DNA from: Stenotrophomonas maltophilia
GTDB lineage: Bacteria > Pseudomonadota > Gammaproteobacteria > Xanthomonadales > Xanthomonadaceae
Direction: 5' to 3'
DNA: 50,391 nt
NCBI GenBank assembly: GCA_002435595.1
Contig: DJBL01000144.1
Span: forward strand, 1 to 50,391
Numbering within the stretch: the first letter of the stretch is position 1; each line of letters begins with the position of its first letter. A program made the position numbers and the translations under genes. Under the pieces are notes generated by a model. That model searched no databases and was not told where the DNA came from. It saw only the letters and a list, made by a program, of their open reading frames with translations. Shown here piece by piece: positions 27,197 through 34,918 of this stretch.

Positions 27197-28113
27197 GCGC
27201 GCACGCGGCTGACCAGCAGCACGCCGACCAGCACCAGTGCCGTCCCCAGGATCTGCCAGGGGCCCATGGGTTCGTCGAGCAGCCATAGACTCATCACGAT
27301 GGTGGATACCGGCCCGAGCATACCCACCTGGGCGGCCAGCGACGAGCCGATCCGCTTGACCGCCAGCATGATCGCCAGCACCGGCAGCACCGTGCATACC
27401 GTGGCGTTGACCAGCGACAGCCAGTACACCGGCGGCGGCGCCTGGCCCAGCGCAGTCAGCGGGTGCAATACGGCAAAGTGCAGCACGCACAACACGCAGG
27501 CCACGCAGCTGGCATAGGCGGTCAGGCGGATCGCACCGATCCGCGCCACCACCTGGCCGCTGCCGAACAGGTACAGCGCATAGCTCAGCGCACTGCCCAG
27601 CACCAGCGCGCTGCCCAGCACGATGCGCCCGCCTTCCAGCTGCAGGTCGTGGCCGAAGGCCAGCAGCACGCCCAGGTAGCTCAGCCCCAGCGCCACCAGT
27701 TGCCAGCGCCCGGGCCGTTTCTTCAGCAGGACCAGGCTGATCAGCAGCACCAGGGTGGGATTGAGGTACAGGATCAGCCGTTCCAGGGTCACGCTGATGT
27801 AGTGCAGCCCCTGGAAATCCAGCAGGCTGGACAGGTAGTAGCCGGTGAAGCCCAGCCACAGCACGCGGCCGCGATCGGCCCAGGACAGTGCGCTCGCGCG
27901 CCGGGCCGACCACACCGCCAGCAGCGCGAACAACGGGAATGCCATCAGCATGCGCAGCGCCAGCAGCGTGGTCGCATCCACGCCATGCCGGTAGGCCAGC
28001 TTGACGATCACCGCCTTGCCCGAGGCCGCGATGGCGCCGATCGCGGCCAAGGCGATGCCACCGGCGGCGATGCGGCCGGAGGACGTGGGGAGCGCGGAAG
28101 CGGGTGAGGACAT
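27193..28113 (-). CDS. EamA/DMT-superfamily inner-membrane transporter
   Basis: A 306-residue protein with about ten hydrophobic helices arranged as two EamA repeats, typical of drug/metabolite transporters. Landmarks are GKAVIVKLAYRHGVDATTLLALRMLMAFPLF in repeat 1 and KRIGSSLAAQVGMLGPVSTIVMSLWLLDEPMGPWQILGTALVLVGV in repeat 2, where the conserved LDEP turn is visible. The frame is open to 28323; the N-terminus MSSPASALPTSSGR at 28113 places helix 1 normally. It leads the EamA/ATL/rhomboid group. Substrate unknown. Confidence 0.88.
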   Translation of the reverse strand: MSSPASALPTSSGRIAAGGIALAAIGAIAASGKAVIVKLAYRHGVDATTLLALRMLMAFPLFALLAVWSARRASALSWADRGRVLWLGFTGYYLSSLLDFQGLHYISVTLERLILYLNPTLVLLISLVLLKKRPGRWQLVALGLSYLGVLLAFGHDLQLEGGRIVLGSALVLGSALSYALYLFGSGQVVARIGAIRLTAYASCVACVLCVLHFAVLHPLTALGQAPPPVYWLSLVNATVCTVLPVLAIMLAVKRIGSSLAAQVGMLGPVSTIVMSLWLLDEPMGPWQILGTALVLVGVLLVSRVRA

Positions 28114-28303
28114 CAGGACGGCGGACAGCCGCACGAAGGCGGCTGGGCAGAAGGTGGGGCGGCCATTGTCGCATGCGTGGCGGCGGTGTTTTGCGCCGGC
28201 AGACGCTGCAGGAACGGCGCTCCGGGCCTGCTTCAACCGCGGAAAGGCATCGCAGCCCGCCGAGCTGTTCGCCTGCGGACGCTTGTGCCGCGTGGTGCGC
28301 CGT

Positions 28304-28326
28304 TGCCACGCATGGCGTGGCACTAC
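28304..28326 (-). repeat. SMAG-type GTAG-REP element
   Basis: On the minus strand GTAG is followed directly by an 8-bp stem TGCCACGC / GCGTGGCA with a 3-nt loop, the same geometry as the element at 3855-3877. It lies in the 259-bp gap between gor and the EamA gene. The rest of that gap shows nothing recognisable. Confidence 0.75.
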
Positions 28327-28372
28327 CCGATCCCTGCTGCGGCTTCGGCGGGTGCACGCCGCTGATGCGCTT

Positions 28373-29731
28373 TCAGCGCATCAATACGACTTCTTCGGCC
28401 GAGGTCGGATGGATCGCCACGGTGTCGTCGAACTGGGCCTTGGTCACGCCCATTTTGACCGCCAGGGCAAAGCCCTGCAGGATTTCATCGGCCGATTCGC
28501 CCAGCAGGTGCACGCCCACCACGCGTTCTTCCTCACCCACGCAGACCAGTTTGAACAGGCTGCGCTGGGTGCCGTCGGACAGCGCCTGCAGCATCGGGCG
28601 GAAGTTGCTGCGGTACACGCGTACATCGCCGTGCTGCTCACGCGCCTGCTCTTCGCTCAGCCCCACCGCGCCCAGCGCCGGATGCGAGAACACCACGCTG
28701 GCGACATTCTCATAGTCCATCTTCGCCTGCCGATGGCCGCCGAACAGGCGATCCATCAGTTTGCGCGCCGCGGCGATCGCCACCGGGGTCAGCCCGACCT
28801 TGCCGGCGATGTCGCCCACCGCGTGCACGCTGGGCACCGCCGTGGTCTGCCAGTCATCGACCTCCACCTCGCCCTTGTCGCCCACCACGATGCCCAGCGC
28901 TTCCAGGCCCAGCCCGGCACTGTTGCCGCGCCGGCCGGTGGCGAAGAACAACTGGTCGAACACGGCCTCGTGCGGGCCCTCATGGCCGTGCGCCACCACC
29001 GTACCGTCCGGGCCTTGGCGCAGCTCGCGCAGGCGGTAGTCAAAGTGCACCTGCACGCCCTGGTGGCGCAGGTTCTCGGCAAGCTGTGCGGTCAGCTCCG
29101 CATCGAAGCGCTCCAGCACCCGGCTGCCGCGCACCAGCAGGGTGACCCGGCTGCCCAGCGCCTGCAGCAACCCGGCCAGCTCCACCGCGATGTAGCCGCC
29201 GCCGACAATCGCCACGCGCGCCGGGGCGCTGCACAGGTTGAAGAAATCATCCGACACCGCACCCAGCTCGGCACCGGGGATATCCGGGCGCTGCGGGTGC
29301 GCGCCGGTGGCGATCAGAATGTGCGCGGCGCTGATGCGCACGCCATCGCTGCATTCCACCGTGTGCGCATCGACCAGGCGGCCACGCCGCGGCACGCGCA
29401 CCACCGCATTCTGGTCCAGCCGCTTGAGATAGCTGGCGTGGATGTTGGCGATGTAGGCCTGGCGATGCACCACCAGTTCCTTCCAGTCCAGTGCCGGCCG
29501 CACCGGCACGTCAAAGCCCATCGCCGCGGCCATGCCGATCCGCCCGGCAAGGTCGGCGGCCAGCCACATCGCCTTCTTCGGCACGCAGCCGACGTTGACG
29601 CAGGTGCCCCCCAGTTCCCCCGGCTCCAGCATCGCCACGCGTTTGCCATGCTGGGCAGCCCGGAATGCCGCGGCCAATCCGCCGGAACCGCCGCCCAGCA
29701 CGATCAGGTCATAGTCGTAATGCTTGCTCAT
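28373..29731 (-). CDS. gor: glutathione-disulfide reductase
   Basis: A cytoplasmic FAD flavoprotein of 452 residues that reduces glutathione disulfide with NADPH. It has the FAD-binding GGGSGGLAAAFRAAQHGKRVA, the redox-active pair Cys44/Cys49 in GGTCVNVGCVPKK, the NAD(P)-binding GGGYIAVELAGLLQALGSRVTLLVRG, and the C-terminal catalytic His441-Glu446 of HPTSAEE. The AxxR/R pattern around VTLLVRGSR fits NADPH use. Length is as expected. It is apparently monocistronic, with a SMAG element downstream. Confidence 0.94.
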   Translation of the reverse strand: MSKHYDYDLIVLGGGSGGLAAAFRAAQHGKRVAMLEPGELGGTCVNVGCVPKKAMWLAADLAGRIGMAAAMGFDVPVRPALDWKELVVHRQAYIANIHASYLKRLDQNAVVRVPRRGRLVDAHTVECSDGVRISAAHILIATGAHPQRPDIPGAELGAVSDDFFNLCSAPARVAIVGGGYIAVELAGLLQALGSRVTLLVRGSRVLERFDAELTAQLAENLRHQGVQVHFDYRLRELRQGPDGTVVAHGHEGPHEAVFDQLFFATGRRGNSAGLGLEALGIVVGDKGEVEVDDWQTTAVPSVHAVGDIAGKVGLTPVAIAAARKLMDRLFGGHRQAKMDYENVASVVFSHPALGAVGLSEEQAREQHGDVRVYRSNFRPMLQALSDGTQRSLFKLVCVGEEERVVGVHLLGESADEILQGFALAVKMGVTKAQFDDTVAIHPTSAEEVVLMR

Positions 29732-29870
29732 TGGAATCGCTCGACTCGATAAGGGGCGCGATCACGCGCCCATGCAGGGACCGAGCATGCCATGTCCACT
29801 GGCGAGCCAGACGTGATGGCAACGCGGTGGTCGGCCCCGGTTCAACGGCAGCGCGCGCGCCACCGGCCGC

Positions 29871-31127
29871 TCAGGCGCGGGCGTCGCGGCGCAGCGCAGG
29901 CCACGTCAGGTAGGTCATCGCGCGCCACACCCACTCCAGCGGACCAAAGCGGAATGCCCGCAGCCACAGGTGGCTCAGCACCACCTGCACCGCGAACACG
30001 GCCAGCGCAAAGGGCACCTGCCACGCGCGCGGCATCTGTTCGAACGCGCCCAGGCCGTATCCGTAGAACACCCAGGTGCACAACAGCGACTGGGCGATGT
30101 ACTGGCTCAAGGCCATCCGCCCCACCGGCGCCAGCCACTGCAGGGCCGCGCGCAGCCGCACGATCCAGGCCAGGTAGCCCAGGCACATCAGCAGCGAGGC
30201 CACCGAGGTCAGCGCGAACGCCGCGCCGCTGGCGGCGGTGAAAGTACCCGGGGCCAGGTAGGGCTGCCAGATCGCACTGCCCAGCATCAGCGCCAGGCCC
30301 AGCGGCAATGCGCCCTGCCGCAACCAGCGATACAACCGCGCAAACCGCTCCGGAGTGGCCAGCGCGCCACTGCGCGCGAACCAGCTGCCGATCAGGAACA
30401 TGCCCAGAACTTCCGGCCCGACCACGATGATCGAGCCGAGCTGGGCGATGAGATCGCGCAGGCGCTGCAGCACCGCCTGGGCGTAGCTGCCGTGCGCATA
30501 GGCCTGGCGCTGCAGGTCGATGGTCTGCTGGGCGCTGTCGATGGCCGCCTGCACCTGCGCACCGTCGGACTGCAGCTGCGCCTCCAGCCCGGTCAGCGCG
30601 CCCAGCAGCAGCATCAGCGCCGCCGCACACAGGTAGGTCAGCACGCCCATCACCGGCAGCCAGCGCGTGGGCGCCTCGCGGCAGGCCAGCAGCGGCAGCG
30701 ACAGCAGCGCGTAGATCACCAGGATGTCGCCGGACCAGACCAGCACGGCATGGCACAACCCGATCAGCAACAGGGCCGCGCTGCGGCGCAGGTAGAACGG
30801 GACGAACGCCCGCCGCGCCGCCTCGGCACGCTGGGCCATGATCGCAAAGCCGGCACCGAACAACAGCGAGAACAGAGTGAAGAACTTGCCCTGGACGAGC
30901 ACGTAGATGACCGCGTCGGCGGCGTAATCCAGACCGTGCCAATGCGGGTCCACGCCGGTGAAGGCCAGGTCCAGCGGGCCACTGAACGCCTCCATGTTCA
31001 TCAGCAGGATGCCCAGCAGGGCGAACCCGCGCAGGATGTCCAGCACCGCGATGCGATCGCCGCCGGCGACCGGTTGCAGGGAAAGGGAAGCGGTGTTCAC
31101 AGGCTGTCCGTGGACCAGGGCAGCCAT
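29871..31127 (-). CDS. DUF418 family polytopic membrane protein
   Basis: A 418-residue inner-membrane protein with about nine or ten hydrophobic segments. It has the family opening DRIAVLDILRGFALLGILLMNM and a C-terminal DUF418 region (WLAPVGRMALSQYIAQSLLCTWVFYGYG...). The family resembles acyltransferase-3/YeiB proteins and has no assigned reaction. Neither ATG 31127 nor the in-frame GTG at 31100 has a good ribosome site, so the start is uncertain by about nine codons. A GC hairpin separates it from slyD upstream. Confidence 0.85.
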   Translation of the reverse strand: MAALVHGQPVNTASLSLQPVAGGDRIAVLDILRGFALLGILLMNMEAFSGPLDLAFTGVDPHWHGLDYAADAVIYVLVQGKFFTLFSLLFGAGFAIMAQRAEAARRAFVPFYLRRSAALLLIGLCHAVLVWSGDILVIYALLSLPLLACREAPTRWLPVMGVLTYLCAAALMLLLGALTGLEAQLQSDGAQVQAAIDSAQQTIDLQRQAYAHGSYAQAVLQRLRDLIAQLGSIIVVGPEVLGMFLIGSWFARSGALATPERFARLYRWLRQGALPLGLALMLGSAIWQPYLAPGTFTAASGAAFALTSVASLLMCLGYLAWIVRLRAALQWLAPVGRMALSQYIAQSLLCTWVFYGYGLGAFEQMPRAWQVPFALAVFAVQVVLSHLWLRAFRFGPLEWVWRAMTYLTWPALRRDARA

Positions 31128-31177
31128 TATGCCGCTGCGCTGGCCTGCCTGCCCGGCGCGGATCGGCAGCGGACACG

Positions 31178-31203
31178 CAACGGCCCGCCGAAGCGGGCCG
31201 TTG
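31178..31203. terminator. 11-bp hairpin between slyD and the DUF418 gene
   Basis: CAACGGCCCGC / GCGGGCCGTTG with a CGAA (TTCG on minus) loop lies 47 bp past the slyD stop. The U-run is weak, so it is a possible partial terminator. Confidence 0.55.
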
Positions 31204-31249
31204 GCGGCTGCCGGTCAGCGGCCATTACGGCCGCCGAACCCGACTGCAC

Positions 31250-31729
31250 TCAGTGCTGGTGACCACCGTCGCCGTGCACGTGGCCGTGCTCGAGCTCTTC
31301 GGCGGCGGCGGCGCGCACGTCCACGATCTCCACCGCGAAGTGCAGGTCCTTGCCGGCCATCGGGTGGTTCAGGTCGACGTCGACCACGCTCATGCCGACC
31401 TTCTCCACGGTGACCGCGCGCGGACCGAAGTTGGTCTGCAGCACGACCTGCTGGCCCGGGACCAGCCTGGTGGTGCCGAAGTGCTTCTTGGGCACGCGCT
31501 GGGTCAGGCCTTCGCGGCGTTCGCCGTAGGCATCGGCCGCCTTGACGTCGACCTCGAAGCTGGCACCGGCTTCCTTGTCCATCATGGCGTTTTCCAGGCC
31601 CGGGATGATGTTGCCGTGGCCGATCAGGATCGCCAGCGGATCACGGTCCCTGGAGCTTTCGATCGGCTCCTGGCCCTGCTCGGAAACGGTGTAGTGGAAA
31701 CGGACGACGCTGTCTTTTTCGATCTTCAT
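31250..31729 (-). CDS. slyD: SlyD-type FKBP peptidyl-prolyl isomerase
   Basis: A 159-residue FKBP-fold prolyl isomerase and chaperone with the SlyD layout. The FKBP core is VVRFHYTVSEQGQEPIESS and LAILIGHGNIIPGLENAMMDKEAG. The inserted IF chaperone loop follows (AYGERREGLTQRVPKKHFG...). A short His-rich tail (HGHVHGDGGHQH) suggests metal binding, as in SlyD. The family N-terminus MKIEKDSVVRFHY indicates ATG 31729. A longer in-frame ATG at 31804 has a much stronger AGGAGG site and would add 25 residues. It is divergent from the first NlpC/P60 gene. Confidence 0.92.
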   Translation of the reverse strand: MKIEKDSVVRFHYTVSEQGQEPIESSRDRDPLAILIGHGNIIPGLENAMMDKEAGASFEVDVKAADAYGERREGLTQRVPKKHFGTTRLVPGQQVVLQTNFGPRAVTVEKVGMSVVDVDLNHPMAGKDLHFAVEIVDVRAAAAEELEHGHVHGDGGHQH

Positions 31730-31839
31730 GCGCAACTCTGGCTGGTCGCTGCCGATGGCAGACGGGTGGGGCGGGTTGTCGCCCGCCGGATACGCCGCCA
31801 TCATGACGGCCTCCTGAGGTGGCGCATTATCCGGACATC

Positions 31840-32379
31840 ATGCAGCTGACGCCAGTTTCGCCCGCATTCCGCCTTGCCCCCTGCCTCGCCGCCCTGGCCA
31901 CCGTGCTGCTGCTGAGCGCCTGCGGCGGCGGCAAGACCACCCGCCCGGCCCCGCCGCCGGCCAGCACCACGGTGTGGCCCACGGTGGCGCCCAACGACCC
32001 GCAGGCGGCCAACGCGGTGCTGATGCGCGCCATCGGCCTGGTCGGCACGCCCTACCGCTACGGCGGCAATACCCCCGAATCGGGCTTCGACTGCTCCGGC
32101 CTGGTCGCCTACGTCTACCGGGAAATGCTCGACCTGAAGCTGCCGCGCACCTCGCGCGACCTCGCTGCGGTGCAGGGACCGAAGATCGAACCGACCCGCC
32201 TGGCGCCAGGCGACCTGGTGTTCTTCGGCAGCCGTGGCAACGTCTCGCACGTGGGCATCTACGTCGGGGAGGGCCGCTTCGTGCACGCCCCCAGCACCGG
32301 TGGCACCGTCCGCCTGGACTCGCTCGGCGGGGCGTACTGGAAGGACCACTACACCGGCGCGAAACGCGTTCTCCACTAA
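31840..32379 (+). CDS. NlpC/P60 lipoprotein, putative peptidoglycan endopeptidase
   Basis: A 179-residue lipoprotein (lipobox LLLSAC, Cys28) with a C-terminal NlpC/P60 (C40) domain. The catalytic Cys85 is in GFDCSGL, with His137 in SHVGIYVG and His149 in RFVHAPS. These enzymes usually cut the stem or crosslink peptides of peptidoglycan, so it probably trims murein from the outer membrane side. A GTG 21 bp upstream is in frame but would put a poor sequence before the signal peptide. A paralogue follows 131 bp downstream. Confidence 0.92.
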   Translation: MQLTPVSPAFRLAPCLAALATVLLLSACGGGKTTRPAPPPASTTVWPTVAPNDPQAANAVLMRAIGLVGTPYRYGGNTPESGFDCSGLVAYVYREMLDLKLPRTSRDLAAVQGPKIEPTRLAPGDLVFFGSRGNVSHVGIYVGEGRFVHAPSTGGTVRLDSLGGAYWKDHYTGAKRVLH

Positions 32380-32404
32380 GCTGAACAGGGGCAAGGGACA
32401 AATT

Positions 32405-32420
32405 TGTGATCTACATCACA
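32405..32420. promoter_or_regulatory. CRP/Clp-type operator
   Basis: TGTGA-N6-TCACA (TGTGATCTACATCACA) is a perfect match to both CRP half-sites, centred 98.5 bp upstream of the proposed GTG of the next gene. In Xanthomonadaceae the CRP homologue Clp, which responds to cyclic-di-GMP, reads this kind of site. A CGTTT/AAACG dyad follows immediately at 32421-32432. Confidence 0.7.
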
Positions 32421-32510
32421 CGTTTGTAAACGGAAATTTAACGAAATTTGTACCTAATCACCGTTCTTACACGGCATCATCACCCATCGTTTTTATTCAG
32501 TGACCGCCGC

Positions 32511-33287
32511 GTGACGACAGCCGACCGGATTTGCCAAGGCCAGACCGCCACCCCCAGGCGCAGCACCCGACCCGTTTTTCTCGCCCTCGCACTCTGCCTG
32601 GCCAGCCTCCCGGCCTGGGCGCAGACCGCACCGGCCACCGCTGTAGACGCCGCTTCCGCTGGCGCCAGCACCTCCGATACCTCCGCGGTGGCCAAGCCCA
32701 AGGCTGACGCCCCCGCCCGCAGCAAGGCCGACGCCGCTGCCAGCGCCACCCTCGCCGCCCTGCTCCCGCACCTGGCCGCCAACGACACCATCCCCCTCAT
32801 GGACCGCTCGGCGATGTTCGCCGGCGACCTGAGCCGCCTGCTCGCCAATTACGACGCCAGCACCGGTGCCACCGGCGCGGTGGTCGGTGGCGCAGCCGAC
32901 AACGGCAAGGTGCAGTCGCTGCTGCGCCGCGCGATGACCCTGCTGGGCACCCCGTACCGCTGGGGCGGCACCTCGCCGGACAGCGGTTTCGACTGCAGTG
33001 GCCTGGTCGGCTATGTGTTCCGCACCGCGCTGGGCATCGAACTGCCGCGCGTCTCGCGGGAAATGGCCCACGACGGCGAAGCCGAGCTGATCAACGACCG
33101 CAATGCGCTGGCCGCCGGCGACCTGGTGTTCTTCGGCCGCAAGGGCCGGGTCGACCACGTCGGCATCTACGTCGGCGAAGGCCGCTTCCTGCATGCCCCG
33201 AGCACCGGCAAGGACGTCCGCGTGGACAGCCTGGTCACCGGCTACTGGAGCGCCAAGTTCATGCAGGCCCGCCGCGTCGACCTCTGA
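32511..33287 (+). CDS. secreted NlpC/P60 endopeptidase with Ala-rich linker
   Basis: A 258-residue exported protein with a signal peptide ending PAWAQ (about 38) and an Ala/Ser/Lys-rich low-complexity linker to about residue 80. The C-terminal C40 domain has Cys162 (GFDCSGL), His216 (DHVGIYVG) and His228 (RFLHAPS). The catalytic domain closely resembles that of the preceding lipoprotein, so the pair are paralogues with different anchoring. The start is the GTG at 32511; the in-frame TTG at 32448 would give a poor leader. The upstream Clp-like site suggests global control. Confidence 0.9.
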   Translation: MTTADRICQGQTATPRRSTRPVFLALALCLASLPAWAQTAPATAVDAASAGASTSDTSAVAKPKADAPARSKADAAASATLAALLPHLAANDTIPLMDRSAMFAGDLSRLLANYDASTGATGAVVGGAADNGKVQSLLRRAMTLLGTPYRWGGTSPDSGFDCSGLVGYVFRTALGIELPRVSREMAHDGEAELINDRNALAAGDLVFFGRKGRVDHVGIYVGEGRFLHAPSTGKDVRVDSLVTGYWSAKFMQARRVDL

Positions 33288-33311
33288 CCGGCCGCCCCGC
33301 CCCGCCTCCGC

Positions 33312-33341
33312 AAAAAGCCGCTGCCCTGCAGCGGCTTTTTT
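33312..33341 (+). terminator. intrinsic terminator after the NlpC/P60 gene
   Basis: A 12-bp stem AAAAAGCCGCTG / CAGCGGCTTTTT with a CCCTG loop and T-run lies 24 bp past the stop. Confidence 0.93.
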
Positions 33342-33439
33342 CATGGCCGCTGCCGCCCCCAGTCCGCGTTGTCCCTCATGTCGTTTGAACAATTGCAGTA
33401 TCCCAGTGCCTGCCGGTGACCCGGCCAGGCCGCGGACCC

Positions 33440-33459
33440 GGACGTGGGGCGGCACGTCC
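33440..33459. repeat. 7-bp dyad upstream of the sigma-54 activator gene
   Basis: GGACGTG-N6-CACGTCC is centred 66.5 bp before the activator ATG. It could be an operator for autoregulation or a chance dyad. Its sequence differs from the fap upstream half-sites. Confidence 0.35.
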
Positions 33460-33515
33460 AAGGCCTCCGGACCCGCTACAGATTCCGCCCGTGATCGTTG
33501 TCGACAAGGTGACGC

Positions 33516-34853
33516 ATGGCGGCAGTCCCTGATTTTCCGGCCCGGTGTGTAATCTGGTTTGGGCATCCCCAGGCGGCCGAACGCACCGCCCTGGCAGCCG
33601 CAGGCTGGCAGGTGCGTGGCGTGGCCACGGACGAATGCGTGGCCATCGGCATGCGCGGCAACGACCAGGTGGTCGGTCTGCTGGACCTGCGCACCGCGCT
33701 GCCGGCCAATCTGGCCCGGCTCCAGGCCCTGCTCGACGAGCACCGGCACATGACCCTGCTGGCGATCCTGCCCGCCGGGGCCCCGATCGCCCTGCCCGCG
33801 CTGCAGCCGCTGCTGGCCGCCTGCGTGGAGACCTGGACCGCGCCGGTGGACCTGGGCCGGATCGTGCAGCGCCTGCAGGCCCTGGCCGGCGACGCCCGCG
33901 CGACGGCCGCGCATGGCCCCCAGCAGCTGATCGGCGACAGCGCGGTGCTGCAGGTCGCGCGGGCGGCGATCCGCAAGTTCGCGCCGGTCGACCTGCCGGT
34001 GCTGATCACCGGGGAAACCGGCACCGGCAAGGAGCTGGCCGCGCAGGCCCTGCACGCGCTGTCGCCGCGGCAGGCGCATCCGTTCCTGGCGGTGAACTGC
34101 GGCGCGATCCCGGCCGCCCTGGTGCAGTCGGAACTGTTCGGCCACGAGCGCGGCGCCTTCACCGGCGCGGCCAGCCGCCGGCTCGGCCTGTTCGAGACCG
34201 CCCACGGCGGCACCGTCTTCCTGGATGAGATCGGCGACCTGCCGCTGGACGCGCAGACCAGCCTGCTGCGCGTGCTGCAGGAAGGCACCGTCGAGCGCGT
34301 CGGCAGCAACCGGCCGCTGACGGTGGACGTGCGCGTGCTGGCCGCCACCCATGTGGACCTGGAGCAGGCGGTCGAGCGGGGCCAGTTCCGCCGCGACCTG
34401 TTCTACCGGCTCAACGTGCTGCGCCTGCCGATGCCCTCGCTGCGCGACCGCGGCAGCGACATCCTGCTGCTGGCCCACCACTTCCTGGCCAGCTTCCGCG
34501 ACCGCCACGTGACCCGCGCGCGCGGTTTCAGCGGCGATGCCACCCGCGCCATGCAACGCTTCAACTGGCCCGGCAACGTGCGCGAACTGCTCAACCGGGT
34601 CCAGCGCGCGGCCATCGTCACCGAGGGCGAGCTGATCAGCGCAGCCGACCTGGAACTGGTCCCGGCCCAGATGGAGATGCCGCAGAAACTCCTGCACGAC
34701 GCCCGCCAGGTGGCCGAACGCGAAACCCTGCTGCGCGCACTGCGCCAGAACGACTTCAACATCACCGCCTGTGCCCGCCACATGCAGGTCTCGCGCGTGA
34801 CCGTCTACCGCCTCTGCCGCAAACACCAGCTCGCCCTCCCCGAACTGCGTTGA
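33516..34853 (+). CDS. sigma-54-dependent transcriptional activator, VpsR-like
   Basis: A 445-residue enhancer-binding protein. Residues 1-125 form a divergent receiver-like domain of the VpsR type without an obvious phospho-acceptor context. The AAA+ domain (about 137-365) has Walker A GETGTGKE (166-173), the sigma-54 contact loop GAFTGA (213-218) and Walker B VFLDEIGD. The C-terminus is a Fis-type helix-turn-helix (NITACARHMQVSRVTVYRLCRKH). AAGGTGA just upstream supports ATG 33516. It converges on the fap operon, whose first gene has a sigma-54 promoter and repeated upstream half-sites, so it is the best candidate for the operon's activator (inference). Confidence 0.93.
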   Translation: MAAVPDFPARCVIWFGHPQAAERTALAAAGWQVRGVATDECVAIGMRGNDQVVGLLDLRTALPANLARLQALLDEHRHMTLLAILPAGAPIALPALQPLLAACVETWTAPVDLGRIVQRLQALAGDARATAAHGPQQLIGDSAVLQVARAAIRKFAPVDLPVLITGETGTGKELAAQALHALSPRQAHPFLAVNCGAIPAALVQSELFGHERGAFTGAASRRLGLFETAHGGTVFLDEIGDLPLDAQTSLLRVLQEGTVERVGSNRPLTVDVRVLAATHVDLEQAVERGQFRRDLFYRLNVLRLPMPSLRDRGSDILLLAHHFLASFRDRHVTRARGFSGDATRAMQRFNWPGNVRELLNRVQRAAIVTEGELISAADLELVPAQMEMPQKLLHDARQVAERETLLRALRQNDFNITACARHMQVSRVTVYRLCRKHQLALPELR

Positions 34854-34880
34854 GCCGGCGTCGGCCGCCCGCGGCATGGC

Positions 34881-34897
34881 CGTTGCCCGGGGCAACG
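34881..34897. terminator. hairpin between the activator gene and fapF
   Basis: CGTTGCC / GGCAACG with a CGG loop sits in the 65-bp gap between the two convergent stop codons. It lacks a T-run, so it is a candidate shared 3'-end hairpin. Confidence 0.4.
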
Positions 34898-34918
34898 CCT
34901 GCCGATGGCGTCAGGTGC

